Shown piece by piece: positions 29,281 to 37,748 of a stretch of 64,000 bases of DNA. The position numbers and the translations under genes are program-made. The number at the start of each line of letters is the position of its first letter. The stretch's first letter is position 1. Origin of the DNA: Okeania sp. KiyG1 (GTDB taxonomy: Bacteria > Cyanobacteriota > Cyanobacteriia > Cyanobacteriales > Microcoleaceae); NCBI RefSeq assembly GCF_014132355.1, contig NZ_BLZO01000086.1, positions 26,402 to 90,401 on the forward strand, in the 5' to 3' direction. Under the pieces are notes generated by a model that was not told where the DNA came from, searched no databases, and worked only from the letters and a program-made list of their open reading frames with translations.

Positions 29281-29680
29281 AAAAGTTGTTTAATACTGAA
29301 TTTTGCCCCCCTAACCCCCCAATTCTGGGGGGAACAAGAATCCATTAGCTGGTAAAAGTCCCCCAATGCGTGGGGGATGCGCGGGGGCGCGTGATGTAGC
29401 AAATGAGACTTCTCAGACAACCTCTAAGTATATTAGATATCTCCAGAAAATAAACTTGCTCTTTATTTAACATAAGCTAGAAAAGTTGTTTAATACTGAA
29501 TTTTGCCCCCCTAACCCCCCAATTCTGGGGGGAACAAGAATCCATTAGCTGGTAAAAGTCCCCCAATGCGTGGGGGATGCGCGGGGGCGCGTGATGTAGC
29601 AAATGAGACTTCTCAGACAACCTCTAAGTATATTAGATATCTCCAGAAAATAAACTTGCTCTTTATTTAACATAAGCTAG
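29281..29680. repeat. Exact 200-bp tandem duplication
   Basis: 29281-29480 and 29481-29680 are identical base for base as printed. Each holds a C-rich/G-rich stem (cccccctaacccccc...ggggggaa) and a family A-like attagatatctcc. Perfect identity implies a very recent event or an assembly artefact. It lies in the divergent spacer between the ankyrin and LpxB-like genes. Confidence 0.95.
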
Positions 29681-29780
29681 AGTTGTAACAGTCATTTACA
29701 AAATCATTTTTCATAGTCTTTGGCCGTGAAAATCTATTCCCTATTACCTATTCCCTATTCCCTGTTCCCTATTTCCTACT

Positions 29781-31148
29781 ATGAAAATTGATATTGTCAT
29801 CCTCTCAAATGGGCCCGGAGAATTAGTTACTTGGGCGCGACCTGTTGTGCAACAGTTACGACAACAGACAAATAAGGAAATCAGAATTTCTGTTATTCTC
29901 TCACCTTGTCCCCATGCTACTGGAAAAGAAGCAGCGATCGCTCTTTCTTATCCAGAAATAGACCGAGTACAACCCGCAGAATATTTTTGGCGGTTTTTGC
30001 TTCAGGGAAAAACGGCGGAAAATTGGCACTGGCATCCACAGGGAATAGTTTTATTTTTGGGAGGCGACCAATTTTTTACTGTTGCGGTGGGAAAACGCCT
30101 TGGTTATCGTACTGTTATTTATGCTGAATGGGATGCTAGATGGTGGCGCTGGATAGATAAATTTGGCGTAATGAAACCAGAAGTTGCTGCTGAAGTACCA
30201 TCAAAATATGCTGAAAAATTTACAGTAGTGGGAGATTTGATGGCGGAAGTAACCAGTACAGGACTTACGCAAATTAACCTTGAAAACACTATATGTAGGG
30301 GCGAATGGCATTCGCCCTCACTTGATTTAGTTTCCATGCGTAAGTCCTGTCGTGATATAAACTTACCTACAACTGAGGAAAATATTGTTGAGTTAATTGG
30401 GTTATTGCCTGGGTCGAAACCTACCAAGTTATCTTTAGGTGTACCTTTAACTTTAGCGATCGCTCAACATCTCCACAAAGTACGCCCGCAAACAAGATTT
30501 ATTATTCCAGTTGCTCCTACTCTGGAATTATCTACTTTAGCTAGTTTTGCCGACTCTCGAAAAAATCCGGCAGTTCAAAAAATGGGTGGTGTTGAGGCGA
30601 AATTATTAATTCCTCCAGACTCCGAGACAGAAAATCCTAAATTGGTCACACCAACAGGTTTAGAGGTGGAATTAATAACGCGCACTCCTGCTTACGATAT
30701 ACTTTCCCAATGTCGTCTTTGCTTAACCACAGTCGGTGCTAATACTGCTGAGTTGGGTTCGTTGGCAATACCAATGATTGTATTATTACCCACACAACAA
30801 CTAGATATTATGAGAGCTTGGGATGGTTTACCTGGGTTGTTAGCAAATTTACCAGGGGTAGGTGCTGCTTTTGCTGCCGGAATTAATTGGTTAGTGTTGC
30901 GTAAGGGAAAACTGTTTGCTTGGCCGAATATTTGGGCAAAACAGGAAATTGTGCCGGAGTTGGTAGGGAAACTGACACCGGAAACAGTAGCAGAGTTGGT
31001 ATTAGATTTTTTGAGCCATCCAGAAAAATTAGCAGAAATGCGCGATCGTCTCAGAAGTGTCAGAGGTCAATCGGGAGCGGCACAAAAGTTGGCTGAAATT
31101 GTTTTATCGTTAGCGTCAGAGATCAACCGGGAGCAGCACAAAAGTTAG
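29781..31148 (+). CDS. Lipid-A-disaccharide synthase (LpxB)-like protein with an in-frame repeat
   Basis: 455 residues, GT-B fold, similar to the cyanobacterial LpxB-like family. It opens DIVILSNGPGELVTWARPVV, has GIVLFLGGDQFFTVAVGKRL and VIYAEWDARWWRWIDKFGVM, then LLPGSKPTKLSLGVPL (nucleotide-sugar site) and LTTVGANTAELGSLAIPMIV. Its product in cyanobacteria is not settled, since many lack classical lipid A. Residues ~160-190 are encoded by a 93-bp family B element that keeps the frame and adds 31 residues after GDLMAEVTS. At the 3' end a 56-bp segment is duplicated (copies from about 31061 and 31117), which changes the last ~15 residues. Activity is uncertain because of the insert. Confidence 0.8.
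   Translation: MKIDIVILSNGPGELVTWARPVVQQLRQQTNKEIRISVILSPCPHATGKEAAIALSYPEIDRVQPAEYFWRFLLQGKTAENWHWHPQGIVLFLGGDQFFTVAVGKRLGYRTVIYAEWDARWWRWIDKFGVMKPEVAAEVPSKYAEKFTVVGDLMAEVTSTGLTQINLENTICRGEWHSPSLDLVSMRKSCRDINLPTTEENIVELIGLLPGSKPTKLSLGVPLTLAIAQHLHKVRPQTRFIIPVAPTLELSTLASFADSRKNPAVQKMGGVEAKLLIPPDSETENPKLVTPTGLEVELITRTPAYDILSQCRLCLTTVGANTAELGSLAIPMIVLLPTQQLDIMRAWDGLPGLLANLPGVGAAFAAGINWLVLRKGKLFAWPNIWAKQEIVPELVGKLTPETVAELVLDFLSHPEKLAEMRDRLRSVRGQSGAAQKLAEIVLSLASEINREQHKS
30258..30350. repeat. Family B element inside the LpxB-like gene
   Basis: acaggacttacgc to gcgtaagtcctgt, 93 bp = 31 codons, with inner palindrome ggggcgaatggcattcgccc. No stop in the gene's frame. Confidence 0.85.
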
Positions 31149-31255
31149 TTGAAATTGTTTTATCGTTGTTATGCTCCGAAAGTGTTGAGTATTAGACATC
31201 TCCAGAAAAGAGGCAACAGGCAACAGGCAACCCACCCCCAACCCCTCCGAGGAGA

Positions 31256-31477
31256 CAGGGCTAATTCATTGTCACGAGAGAAAAAAGAAGTAGGGGAGTG
31301 GGGAGTGGGGGAGTGGGGGAGTAGGGGAGTGGGGAGTGGGGGAGTAAAGTCAATTCATCGTCACGCTTAGAAAAATTGTATCCTTTGAAATTTTGAAATT
31401 TCCTACATCTTAACTAGAATTAGTTAACCAAAAATATAGGGTTGTAAATATTCTCTGACGACAATGAATTAGCCCTG
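31256..31477. repeat. Inverted-repeat element with cagggctaattcattgtc ends
   Basis: About 222 bp; ends cagggctaattcattgtc and gacaatgaattagccctg. The left interior is a gtggggagtgggggag run. An inverted partial copy (interior plus one arm) lies at about 61225-61370. It is inserted between ccgaggaga and ctcccagga of another repeat. Confidence 0.7.
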
Positions 31478-31560
31478 CTCCCAGGAGGGGAATAATATCA
31501 AATCCGGTTCAACAGTTATAGAATGGTTAAGTCTTTAGAAGTCAGCAATTTTGCAATTCA

Positions 31561-31708
31561 TATCATGTCCGGTAGCATCGGTATTGTATAGAGAAGGTAA
31601 GGAAGACCGAAGTTGGAAGAAGGAAGAAGCTTTAAGAGAAGGAAAAACCTTATATGGCGCTAGATATTTCCCCAACTTTATACACAAACGATACCAACGG
31701 ACATGATA
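31561..31708. repeat. Miniature element, family C, with TCA target duplication
   Basis: 148 bp, ends tatcatgtccgg and cggacatgata, flanked by tca on both sides. A single unpaired family C end (tatcaaatccggttcaac) lies just upstream at about 31498. Confidence 0.75.
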
Positions 31709-31889
31709 TCAGGATAAGAAAGAATTAGAAAGATGAGCGTAGTTATAGCAATTGGAGAATTTTTTTTATTCCAATTAAGTAGATTTGATCTAATTGATAA
31801 TTTATGGATAATAATTGATTTTATTTTTGATTTTTGGAGATGTCTATTAGTGGTAGTTAGACATTTTATGGTCGAAAAATACCTGAAAT

Positions 31890-34136
31890 TCAGTATCCAA
31901 GTTTATCCTCTAATTCTTCAATTTTATCCTCCACTTTTTTTCTTTCTCTTTCTTGCTTTTCAATTGTTTTTTCTAATTCAAATTTTTGAGCAGTATGAGA
32001 TGTAATTACTAAATCTTCTCGGAGAGTAGCTATCTTTTCACTATATACGTCATATTGCTTTTGAAGACTATCTAGTTCCTTTTGTAGACGTTGATTTTTC
32101 TGTGCTTTTATAGACTCTTGACTTGGTAATTTAGCCTTTATTTTCTGAGGAGTTTCGATGTCGAAAATATCTAACCAGTCTTCTGTAGTTACAGAATTTT
32201 CAATTGCTTCAACAGCAAGAGGATCGATTATATTCTCAACAAGTAAACGTTTTTCAATCAATTTCTTCTTAATCCTTTCCTCGATGGTATCCTTCATCCA
32301 AAAACTATAAACTGTTAAGCTTTTTGTTTGTCCAATTCTATGAGCTCTATCTTCAGCATTTTGCATCTTTGCTGGATTCCAGAGATGATCGAAGTGGATT
32401 ACATAAGAAGCTTCTGTCAAAGTTAAACCAAAGCCTACAGATTGAATAGTGGCAAGAAAAACATTTATTTCTGGCTTGCTGCGAAAATCACTAATTATTT
32501 GATTTCGGTTTTCCTCAGATATTCCACCCTTGTACAAAACAAACCTAATTTTTTTCTCAGTTAACAATTTTGCAAGTTTATCAACTCCTTCGAGAACATA
32601 CTGAGAAAATATGATAACTTTCTGGTTATTCGCTACTATTATGCCGAGATATTCAAGCAATCTATCTGTCTTCGGACTGGTGTATTTTTCCTTGGCAAAG
32701 TTACAAATTTGCTTCAATTTGTTGAGGAGGGCAAATATATGAGTTTTTTTAACTTCACTTTGATTACTAATAATAGTTTGAATCTTTTGGCGGCCAGCAT
32801 TTAGAGTTTCATCATAAACCTTTTGTTGATTTTCATCTAACTCTAACCAATCTTCTTGGCAAATTTTTTCAGGCAAATCTTTTAAAACATCTTGCTTTAA
32901 TCTACGCAGTGTATATGGTTCTATCGTACTTCTAATTTCTTCATTTGAGTAATTATTTTCTGTCTTAAATAAATCGGGATTAATAAATGAAAAAAGTGCT
33001 TTAACATCCTCAATACTATTTTCAATTGGTGTACCAGTTAACGCCCATCTGTATTTAGAATTTAACTTGCGGACTGCCTTAGAACGACCAATATTTCTAT
33101 TTTTTATATTTTGAGCTTCATCTAAGATAATACAATCAAATTTATTCAAATCAACTAATACATTTTCTGATAAATCATTACGGAGAGTATCATAGGTTGT
33201 AATATATATATGAGCTGGTATTTCCCATAATTTACGGCGCTTTCTACTACCTCCTCTAACAATTATTACATAAAGTTCTGGTGTCCAAAGATAACAATGA
33301 CCGCTCCATCCTTCTGGCTTTTCAGTTTCAATAGTTAGTGCGACACTACCAATTACTGCTGGAGGACAAACTATCAAAGCAGATTTAATATTTCCTTGTC
33401 TAAAAAGAAAACGTATTGCATTTACTGTTTGGACAGTTTTACCTGTACCCATTTCGTCTGCTAGTAAAGCTGAATTTTTTTTGATTAACCACAATATTCC
33501 TTGTTGCTGATAACCTCTTAAAGGTTGATATAAATCAAACTCATCTGAAAAATCAAATGATAAAGGTGGTTGTAATAAAGGTTTTAATAAATCCCAGTAA
33601 TCTACTTGGTTAGTTAAATAATTAGCTTTCTGAGCTTGCTCGATCAAAAGTTTTTTTTCTTCATTTCCAAGTCCAGATAAGTTTTTTCTAATTTGTTGAT
33701 TTTCATCTTCAAAAACTTTCCCATCAACTTTTTTTACTTTAAGCAGCTCAAGTAGGTTATCTGAAATATGTGTCTGCGGAAATTGAAAATTATATTTAAG
33801 GACTTTAGGCTGAACAATTAATTTTATTAGGTTGCCGCTAAGGTTTTTATTCGTATGAAAAATATCGGTGTAATCAAAATTTGTAGGTTGTGGAATAAGG
33901 AACAGAATTTCAGAAATTTTAAAGTTTTTAGGATTCGGAATTGGCTCATATATTTTTAGTATATTTGGAACAACAAACAAAAGGTTATTAGAAACTCGGA
34001 CTTTTGAAATAGTGAAACATAAATTATTTGAAATTAGTGGAATAGGTATCTCAAAATATATGCGAAAGCAAGCTGGTTTTCTAACTCCAGAAATTTGCCT
34101 GGTTATCTGTTTAGCAAAATAACGTATCACCCCCAT
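31890..34136 (-). CDS. SNF2/RapA-family helicase with C-terminal coiled-coil module
   Basis: 748 residues. After a ~190-residue N-terminal region of unknown fold comes a SNF2 ATPase: Walker A ALLADEMGTGKTVQTV near residue 230, DEAQN box in CIILDEAQNIKNR near 338, and WALTGTPIENSIEDVKALF. The helicase C lobe has VIIFSQYVLEGVDKLAKLL, FLATIQSVGFGLTLTEASYV and the arginine finger region EDRAHRIGQTKSLTVYSF. The last ~65 residues are a coiled coil (LREDLVITSHTAQKFELEK) matching the C terminus of the caspase gene upstream. SNF2 proteins remodel or translocate on nucleic acid, and several anti-phage systems use them. The ATG lies five bases after the stop of the 181-residue gene, so the two are one operon. 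The N-terminal region is likely the system-specific part. Confidence 0.9.
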   Translation of the reverse strand: MGVIRYFAKQITRQISGVRKPACFRIYFEIPIPLISNNLCFTISKVRVSNNLLFVVPNILKIYEPIPNPKNFKISEILFLIPQPTNFDYTDIFHTNKNLSGNLIKLIVQPKVLKYNFQFPQTHISDNLLELLKVKKVDGKVFEDENQQIRKNLSGLGNEEKKLLIEQAQKANYLTNQVDYWDLLKPLLQPPLSFDFSDEFDLYQPLRGYQQQGILWLIKKNSALLADEMGTGKTVQTVNAIRFLFRQGNIKSALIVCPPAVIGSVALTIETEKPEGWSGHCYLWTPELYVIIVRGGSRKRRKLWEIPAHIYITTYDTLRNDLSENVLVDLNKFDCIILDEAQNIKNRNIGRSKAVRKLNSKYRWALTGTPIENSIEDVKALFSFINPDLFKTENNYSNEEIRSTIEPYTLRRLKQDVLKDLPEKICQEDWLELDENQQKVYDETLNAGRQKIQTIISNQSEVKKTHIFALLNKLKQICNFAKEKYTSPKTDRLLEYLGIIVANNQKVIIFSQYVLEGVDKLAKLLTEKKIRFVLYKGGISEENRNQIISDFRSKPEINVFLATIQSVGFGLTLTEASYVIHFDHLWNPAKMQNAEDRAHRIGQTKSLTVYSFWMKDTIEERIKKKLIEKRLLVENIIDPLAVEAIENSVTTEDWLDIFDIETPQKIKAKLPSQESIKAQKNQRLQKELDSLQKQYDVYSEKIATLREDLVITSHTAQKFELEKTIEKQERERKKVEDKIEELEDKLGY

Positions 34137-34141
34137 TGATA

Positions 34142-34687
34142 TTATTCTACTCCTTTATCGTTCTGCTCATGCACTTGTTGACAAGCTAACTGACTACGAT
34201 CAAATGGTTCTAGTATATTTCTTCGATAATATATTGATTCTAATTGCTTTGCTATACTTTCTAGTTCTGTACTAAAGTTATCTGAAGTCGTTAAAATCAG
34301 AGGAGGATAATTTGAATTTATAGAATTTAATTGAACCGTGGAAGTTTTGAGACCATATTGTGGTTCGTCTTCCCTAATAACTAAAATAGTAGGTATCTCC
34401 TGTCTAGTATTAATTTCCAGTAATAGTGGTTCTTGTACTAGGATGAGCTGGCTTTTTGTCTCAGTTGCAGTTAACAAAGGAGCTGCTATTAGTTCTACAA
34501 AAATATGCTCTTTCAGCAGTTCACCGTACAAAGTTTCTTGAAAATTTGTAGGACGAATTGGTTCAGTGACTCGAAATTCTAGTGGCTTAGTTTCGTAATC
34601 TGTAACAAGTATAGAACCTCTAATCACATTTCCGTCTTCAAAATCAAAACAAGAAATAAAAGCTATTTTGATATCGTTAATATTCAT
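34142..34687 (-). CDS. Unknown 181-residue protein between caspase and SNF2 helicase
   Basis: I do not recognise a named family. The protein begins MNINDIKIAFISCFDFEDGN, followed by RGSILVTDYETKPLEFRVTE and LYGELLKEHIFVELIAAPLL, a regular alpha/beta pattern that looks conserved rather than random. The C-terminal third is helical (ELESIAKQLESIYYRRNILE). No membrane segment or catalytic motif is visible. Its stop is five bases before the helicase start, so it is probably a subunit or sensor of the same system. The spacer to the caspase gene is filled by a repeat; without it the genes would lie about 130 bases apart. Confidence 0.75.
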   Translation of the reverse strand: MNINDIKIAFISCFDFEDGNVIRGSILVTDYETKPLEFRVTEPIRPTNFQETLYGELLKEHIFVELIAAPLLTATETKSQLILVQEPLLLEINTRQEIPTILVIREDEPQYGLKTSTVQLNSINSNYPPLILTTSDNFSTELESIAKQLESIYYRRNILEPFDRSQLACQQVHEQNDKGVE

Positions 34688-34795
34688 TAGTTTCAGAAAA
34701 GAAATAAAAATAAAATTGTTTGACTTTAAGCTTTCAGTACAACCAATATAATTATTTGCGATTTTAGTTGATTTGTCAATTATTTTTACCGAAAA

Positions 34796-34990
34796 ATTGT
34801 GGTTTAAAGCCTCCCCTTTTAAGGGGATAAAAAGCGGTCTCCGGATGGCGTTTGCTATCGCAAAGCTGCGCTAACAGCGGAGCGGCTCTGATAAGAGCGG
34901 TCTCCTCGCCATATCCAATCGACCAAGAGAAGAAAAATTTTCATTATTAGTCAATCCTCTCCTTGAAAAGAAGAGGTAATTATTCATTAT
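34796..34990. repeat. Family E hairpin repeat inside the caspase-helicase cassette
   Basis: ttaccgaaaaattgtggttt, aagcctcccc, then atccaatcgaccaagagaag and tcctctccttgaaaagaaga. Two SDR-like stems (gctgcgctaacagcggagcg) lie in the middle. It accounts for most of the spacer between two genes of the cassette. Confidence 0.7.
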
Positions 34991-35015
34991 TAATTGTTGA
35001 ACCATAATATTAGTT

Positions 35016-36222
35016 TTATTCAAGAATAAATTGTTCAATAGCAGAAATTTCATCCTCCAATTCAGCAATTTTAGCCTCTTCTTCCAAAAGCTGTTTTTCT
35101 AATTGAAACTTAACTGCTGTTGCACTTTCAATAGCTAGGTCTGCTCGCATTCGTTTTGCTTTTTCACTGCGTAAGTTGTAGTCTGATTCTAGGGAATCTC
35201 GTTTCTGCTCCATTCGTCGTCGTTTTCCAGATGTTAAATTAGTTGTTGTACCAATAGATTCAATAAAAGGTAACTCTCCTGTTGTAAACTTACTACCGCC
35301 TGCATAGTAACAGATAGGAAAGTTATCGCCTAGTTCTAAAACCTTATTTACGAAGGGGTGCTGAGAATTATTTGTTCGTTTAGGAACTTGGTCAAATAGG
35401 TAAATCAAGGTATCAAGGATACGAGCATAACCATCCTGATTAACAGATGCTTTACCTTGCATTCCCTCTAGTAAACAAGCAGTAAAGATACTGTAAGGAT
35501 TACCAGTATACGATAATTCATCTTCCCTTGAAGAAGCAACCACTACTCGACCACTACCTGATTTCAAAATATTCATCAGGTCAGGTGGAACAGGTGACTT
35601 AACAAAACTTTTCTCTATATCCTTCAGTTGGGGTAGACCTCCAGCATGACAGCAATCTAAGAAAACCACTAACTTATATCATGTCCGGTTGAACAGTTAT
35701 AAATAAATGACGGAGTCCTCAGGAGTCAACCCACCCCTAACCCTCCCAGGAGGGGAAGTCAGGAGTCAGGAGGAAATAAAGAAGAAGAGAAGGAGAAAGT
35801 TTTTTTATCACTAATTATCCGGACATGATATTACGAGCATTTATAGCTTCTATCTTTTCAGTGAACTCTTTGCCTGAAATTGCTGTATCCTCAAGATTAT
35901 TCATCTTAAAGCCATAAGGAACTAAAAAATACTTTTCCCCATCTGGACTATTAATTTTTACTCCATGACCAGAATAATAGACAATTACCGTAGCTTCAGG
36001 ATTGTGACTCACCTGTTCAATTAATGAGTCAAATGCAGCAAGAATCTTTAAACGAGTGGCTGAAGTTTCTGTGAGTAATACTACTTGTTCTTTTGAGTAA
36101 GCTGCTTTACCAGGATAAATCAATATATTATGTAGAGCAGTAGCATCTTGAACAGTAACAGGTAAATCAGCACCGATGCCAATTAGTAATGCGTAGCCAT
36201 TAGAAAAGGTTTGATTAGTCAT
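35016..36222 (-). pseudogene. Caspase-family (C14) protease split by a miniature element
   Basis: Two minus-strand frames, 36222-35815 and 35669-35016, form one caspase-like peptidase of about 349 residues. The 5' part has NGYALLIGIGADLPV, QVVLLTETSATRLKIL and the catalytic His in VIVYYSGHG. The 3' part has the catalytic Cys in VVFLDCCHAGG, VVVASSREDELSY and FTACLLEGMQG. Between them lies a 154-bp family C element with TTA on both sides; removing the element and one TTA gives INARKLVVFLDCCHAGG in frame. As it stands neither piece holds both catalytic residues. The C-terminal ~60 residues (MRADLAIESATAVKFQLEK) match the helicase tail. Prokaryotic caspases commonly act as effectors in conflict or cell-death systems. 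Confidence 0.92.
35677..35830. repeat. Miniature element, family C, inserted in the caspase gene
   Basis: 154 bp, ends tatcatgtccgg and ccggacatgata, TTA duplicated at 35674-35676 and 35831-35833. The interior holds ggagtcaacccacccctaac and ggagtcagg repeats and gaagaagagaaggagaaag. No ORF. Confidence 0.9.
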
Positions 36223-36322
36223 GATTCACTTTTATTAACTTATGAAATTTGATTGTTTCGTAATCAAGTTAAGTTGGCTATAAAAAATTTTAACATAATC
36301 GTTTTTTGGTAATAGTGCATTG

Positions 36323-36352
36323 TAGTGGTATAGAAAGTGGGAGCATCTTGCT
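36323..36352. repeat. Short palindrome gtgggagcatcttgctcccg
   Basis: A 20-bp near-palindrome in the caspase-creatininase spacer. The same motif recurs at about 28456, 28575-28615 and 60888. Confidence 0.6.
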
Positions 36353-36386
36353 CCCGTTCTCAGTGTTGCTTATCTCCACTTAATAA

Positions 36387-37202
36387 TCAAGAGTTAGGTT
36401 TTTGTTTTGGCTGCCGAAATTTATAAACATCCCGAATAACCTGCACCCAACTATCAGTCAAAGCTTCAATAAGGCGATCGCCTTTTTCTTTCGTTGCTAC
36501 CTTTGCATCACCCAACACCCCACTACAACTTAACTCCTGGGTTAACCAAGCGAAAGGCAACTTTCCCTCCATACTTAACATACTGTCTTCAGGCAAATCT
36601 TGAGGATATTCCGTTACTGCCTTATCCATTTTTACCGTATCCGGCAATATTGACAACATCATACTGGTTTCCCCATCTCCTGCATGAATTCCCAATTCCA
36701 TTTCCTTTGGCGTAAACAACTCTTCGTTAGGCAGGGGTACGCGCCAAGCAAAAAGCGGAAATAGCAAAAAATCCTCATATTTCTGGTGCAAGTCTCGCGC
36801 CACAATTTCGATAACTTGTGGTTGTCCGCCATGAGCGTTCAAAAATACCAATTTGCGGAACCCAGAACGATAGATACTTTCAGCCATTTCTGTCAATACT
36901 GCCATCAAAGTCTGAGCGGTGAGAGTAATAGTACCCGGAAAATGCCAATGTTCGTTAGATTTACCGTAATATTGAGTTGGTAAGGCGTAAGCAGGAATAT
37001 TAGAGTCGAGTTTAGCTAGTGCTTTACCTGTAATAAAAGTAGCGATCGCCGAATCAACAATTATAGGTAAATGAAAACCGTGTTGTTCAATAGAACCCAC
37101 TGGTTGAATAATTACTACATTTTCCTTATTTGGCATTGTTTCAATATCTTGCCAGGTGAGATAGGGAAAAAATCTTTCTGGTGGGATAAAATTGTGCATC
37201 AT
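36387..37202 (-). CDS. Creatininase-family amidohydrolase
   Basis: About 271 residues from the ATG pair at 37202/37199; a TTG at 37217 gives a longer reading I think less likely. Metal-ligand motifs of the creatininase fold are present: VGSIEQHGFHLPIIVDS, FLNAHGGQPQVIEIVARDL and IHAGDGETSMMLSILP, plus the mid-region YYGKSNEHWHFPGTITL. Family members hydrolyse creatinine or related amides, including the formamide step of riboflavin/F420 and mycofactocin pathways, so the substrate here is undefined. It runs codirectionally with the caspase cassette, about 160 bases upstream of it, but the match in function is not obvious. Confidence 0.87.
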   Translation of the reverse strand: MMHNFIPPERFFPYLTWQDIETMPNKENVVIIQPVGSIEQHGFHLPIIVDSAIATFITGKALAKLDSNIPAYALPTQYYGKSNEHWHFPGTITLTAQTLMAVLTEMAESIYRSGFRKLVFLNAHGGQPQVIEIVARDLHQKYEDFLLFPLFAWRVPLPNEELFTPKEMELGIHAGDGETSMMLSILPDTVKMDKAVTEYPQDLPEDSMLSMEGKLPFAWLTQELSCSGVLGDAKVATKEKGDRLIEALTDSWVQVIRDVYKFRQPKQKPNS

Positions 37203-37236
37203 TATTAATAAAGTCAAATATCATTAATAATCATAA

Positions 37237-37669
37237 TAGACATCTCCTAGAAAAGAGGGAGTAGGGAGTAGGGAGTAGGGAGTAGAGAGTAGGGGAAAAT
37301 AATTGATAATTTCTGTGGCATAATTGACTTTATTTTTGCGGGACTTATATCATATTCGGATAATTAGTGATAAATCAAGTTTAAGGACTAACAATACCGA
37401 GAGTACTAAAGAAATACTGAAATTATCAATACCCCATCTCCAATATTTCCTCTTTTTATCCTTTCTTTCTTCCTGACTCCTGACTCGGTCCTCCTGACTC
37501 CTCACAACAGTTATTTATAAGTATTCAACCGTTAGCGCAGCTCCCCCTCCGGGGGAACATGATATTACGCATAACCACAAAATATAGTGGTTAACGGCCG
37601 TTAACCTCTACAAATTATCTATATTTTCGTCTTTTGCGTAAGTCCTGTTTTTATTATAGGAGATGTCTA
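37237..37669. repeat. Nested miniature elements: A containing B containing C
   Basis: Outer family A: tagacatctcc (37237) to ggagatgtcta (37669). Inside, family B from ggactta (37341) to gtaagtcctg (37647). Family C (37348-37564, tatcatattcgg to aacatgata) splits the left B end; removing it and one TTA gives ggacttacgcataacc. Near the right C end an SDR (ttagcgcagctccccctccg) replaces the expected ggacat junction. This gives an order of insertion A, then B, then C, then SDR. Confidence 0.8.
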
Positions 37670-37687
37670 ATATACGTCTTTTCAATA

Positions 37688-37748
37688 ATTGATAATTGAT
37701 CATGAATAATTGATAATTGATAATTACCTCTCCCTAAAAGGAAGAGGA
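37688..37748. repeat. Family E end that seeds the 148-bp array
   Basis: (gataatt)n, acctctccctaaaaggaaga, ggattgaatcaaagg. The array units begin at this ttgaatcaaagg and continue with the other E end. Confidence 0.6.

Noticed and set aside
31733-32005. 90-codon + strand frame rich in Phe/Leu
   Set aside because: It is antisense to the helicase coiled-coil end.
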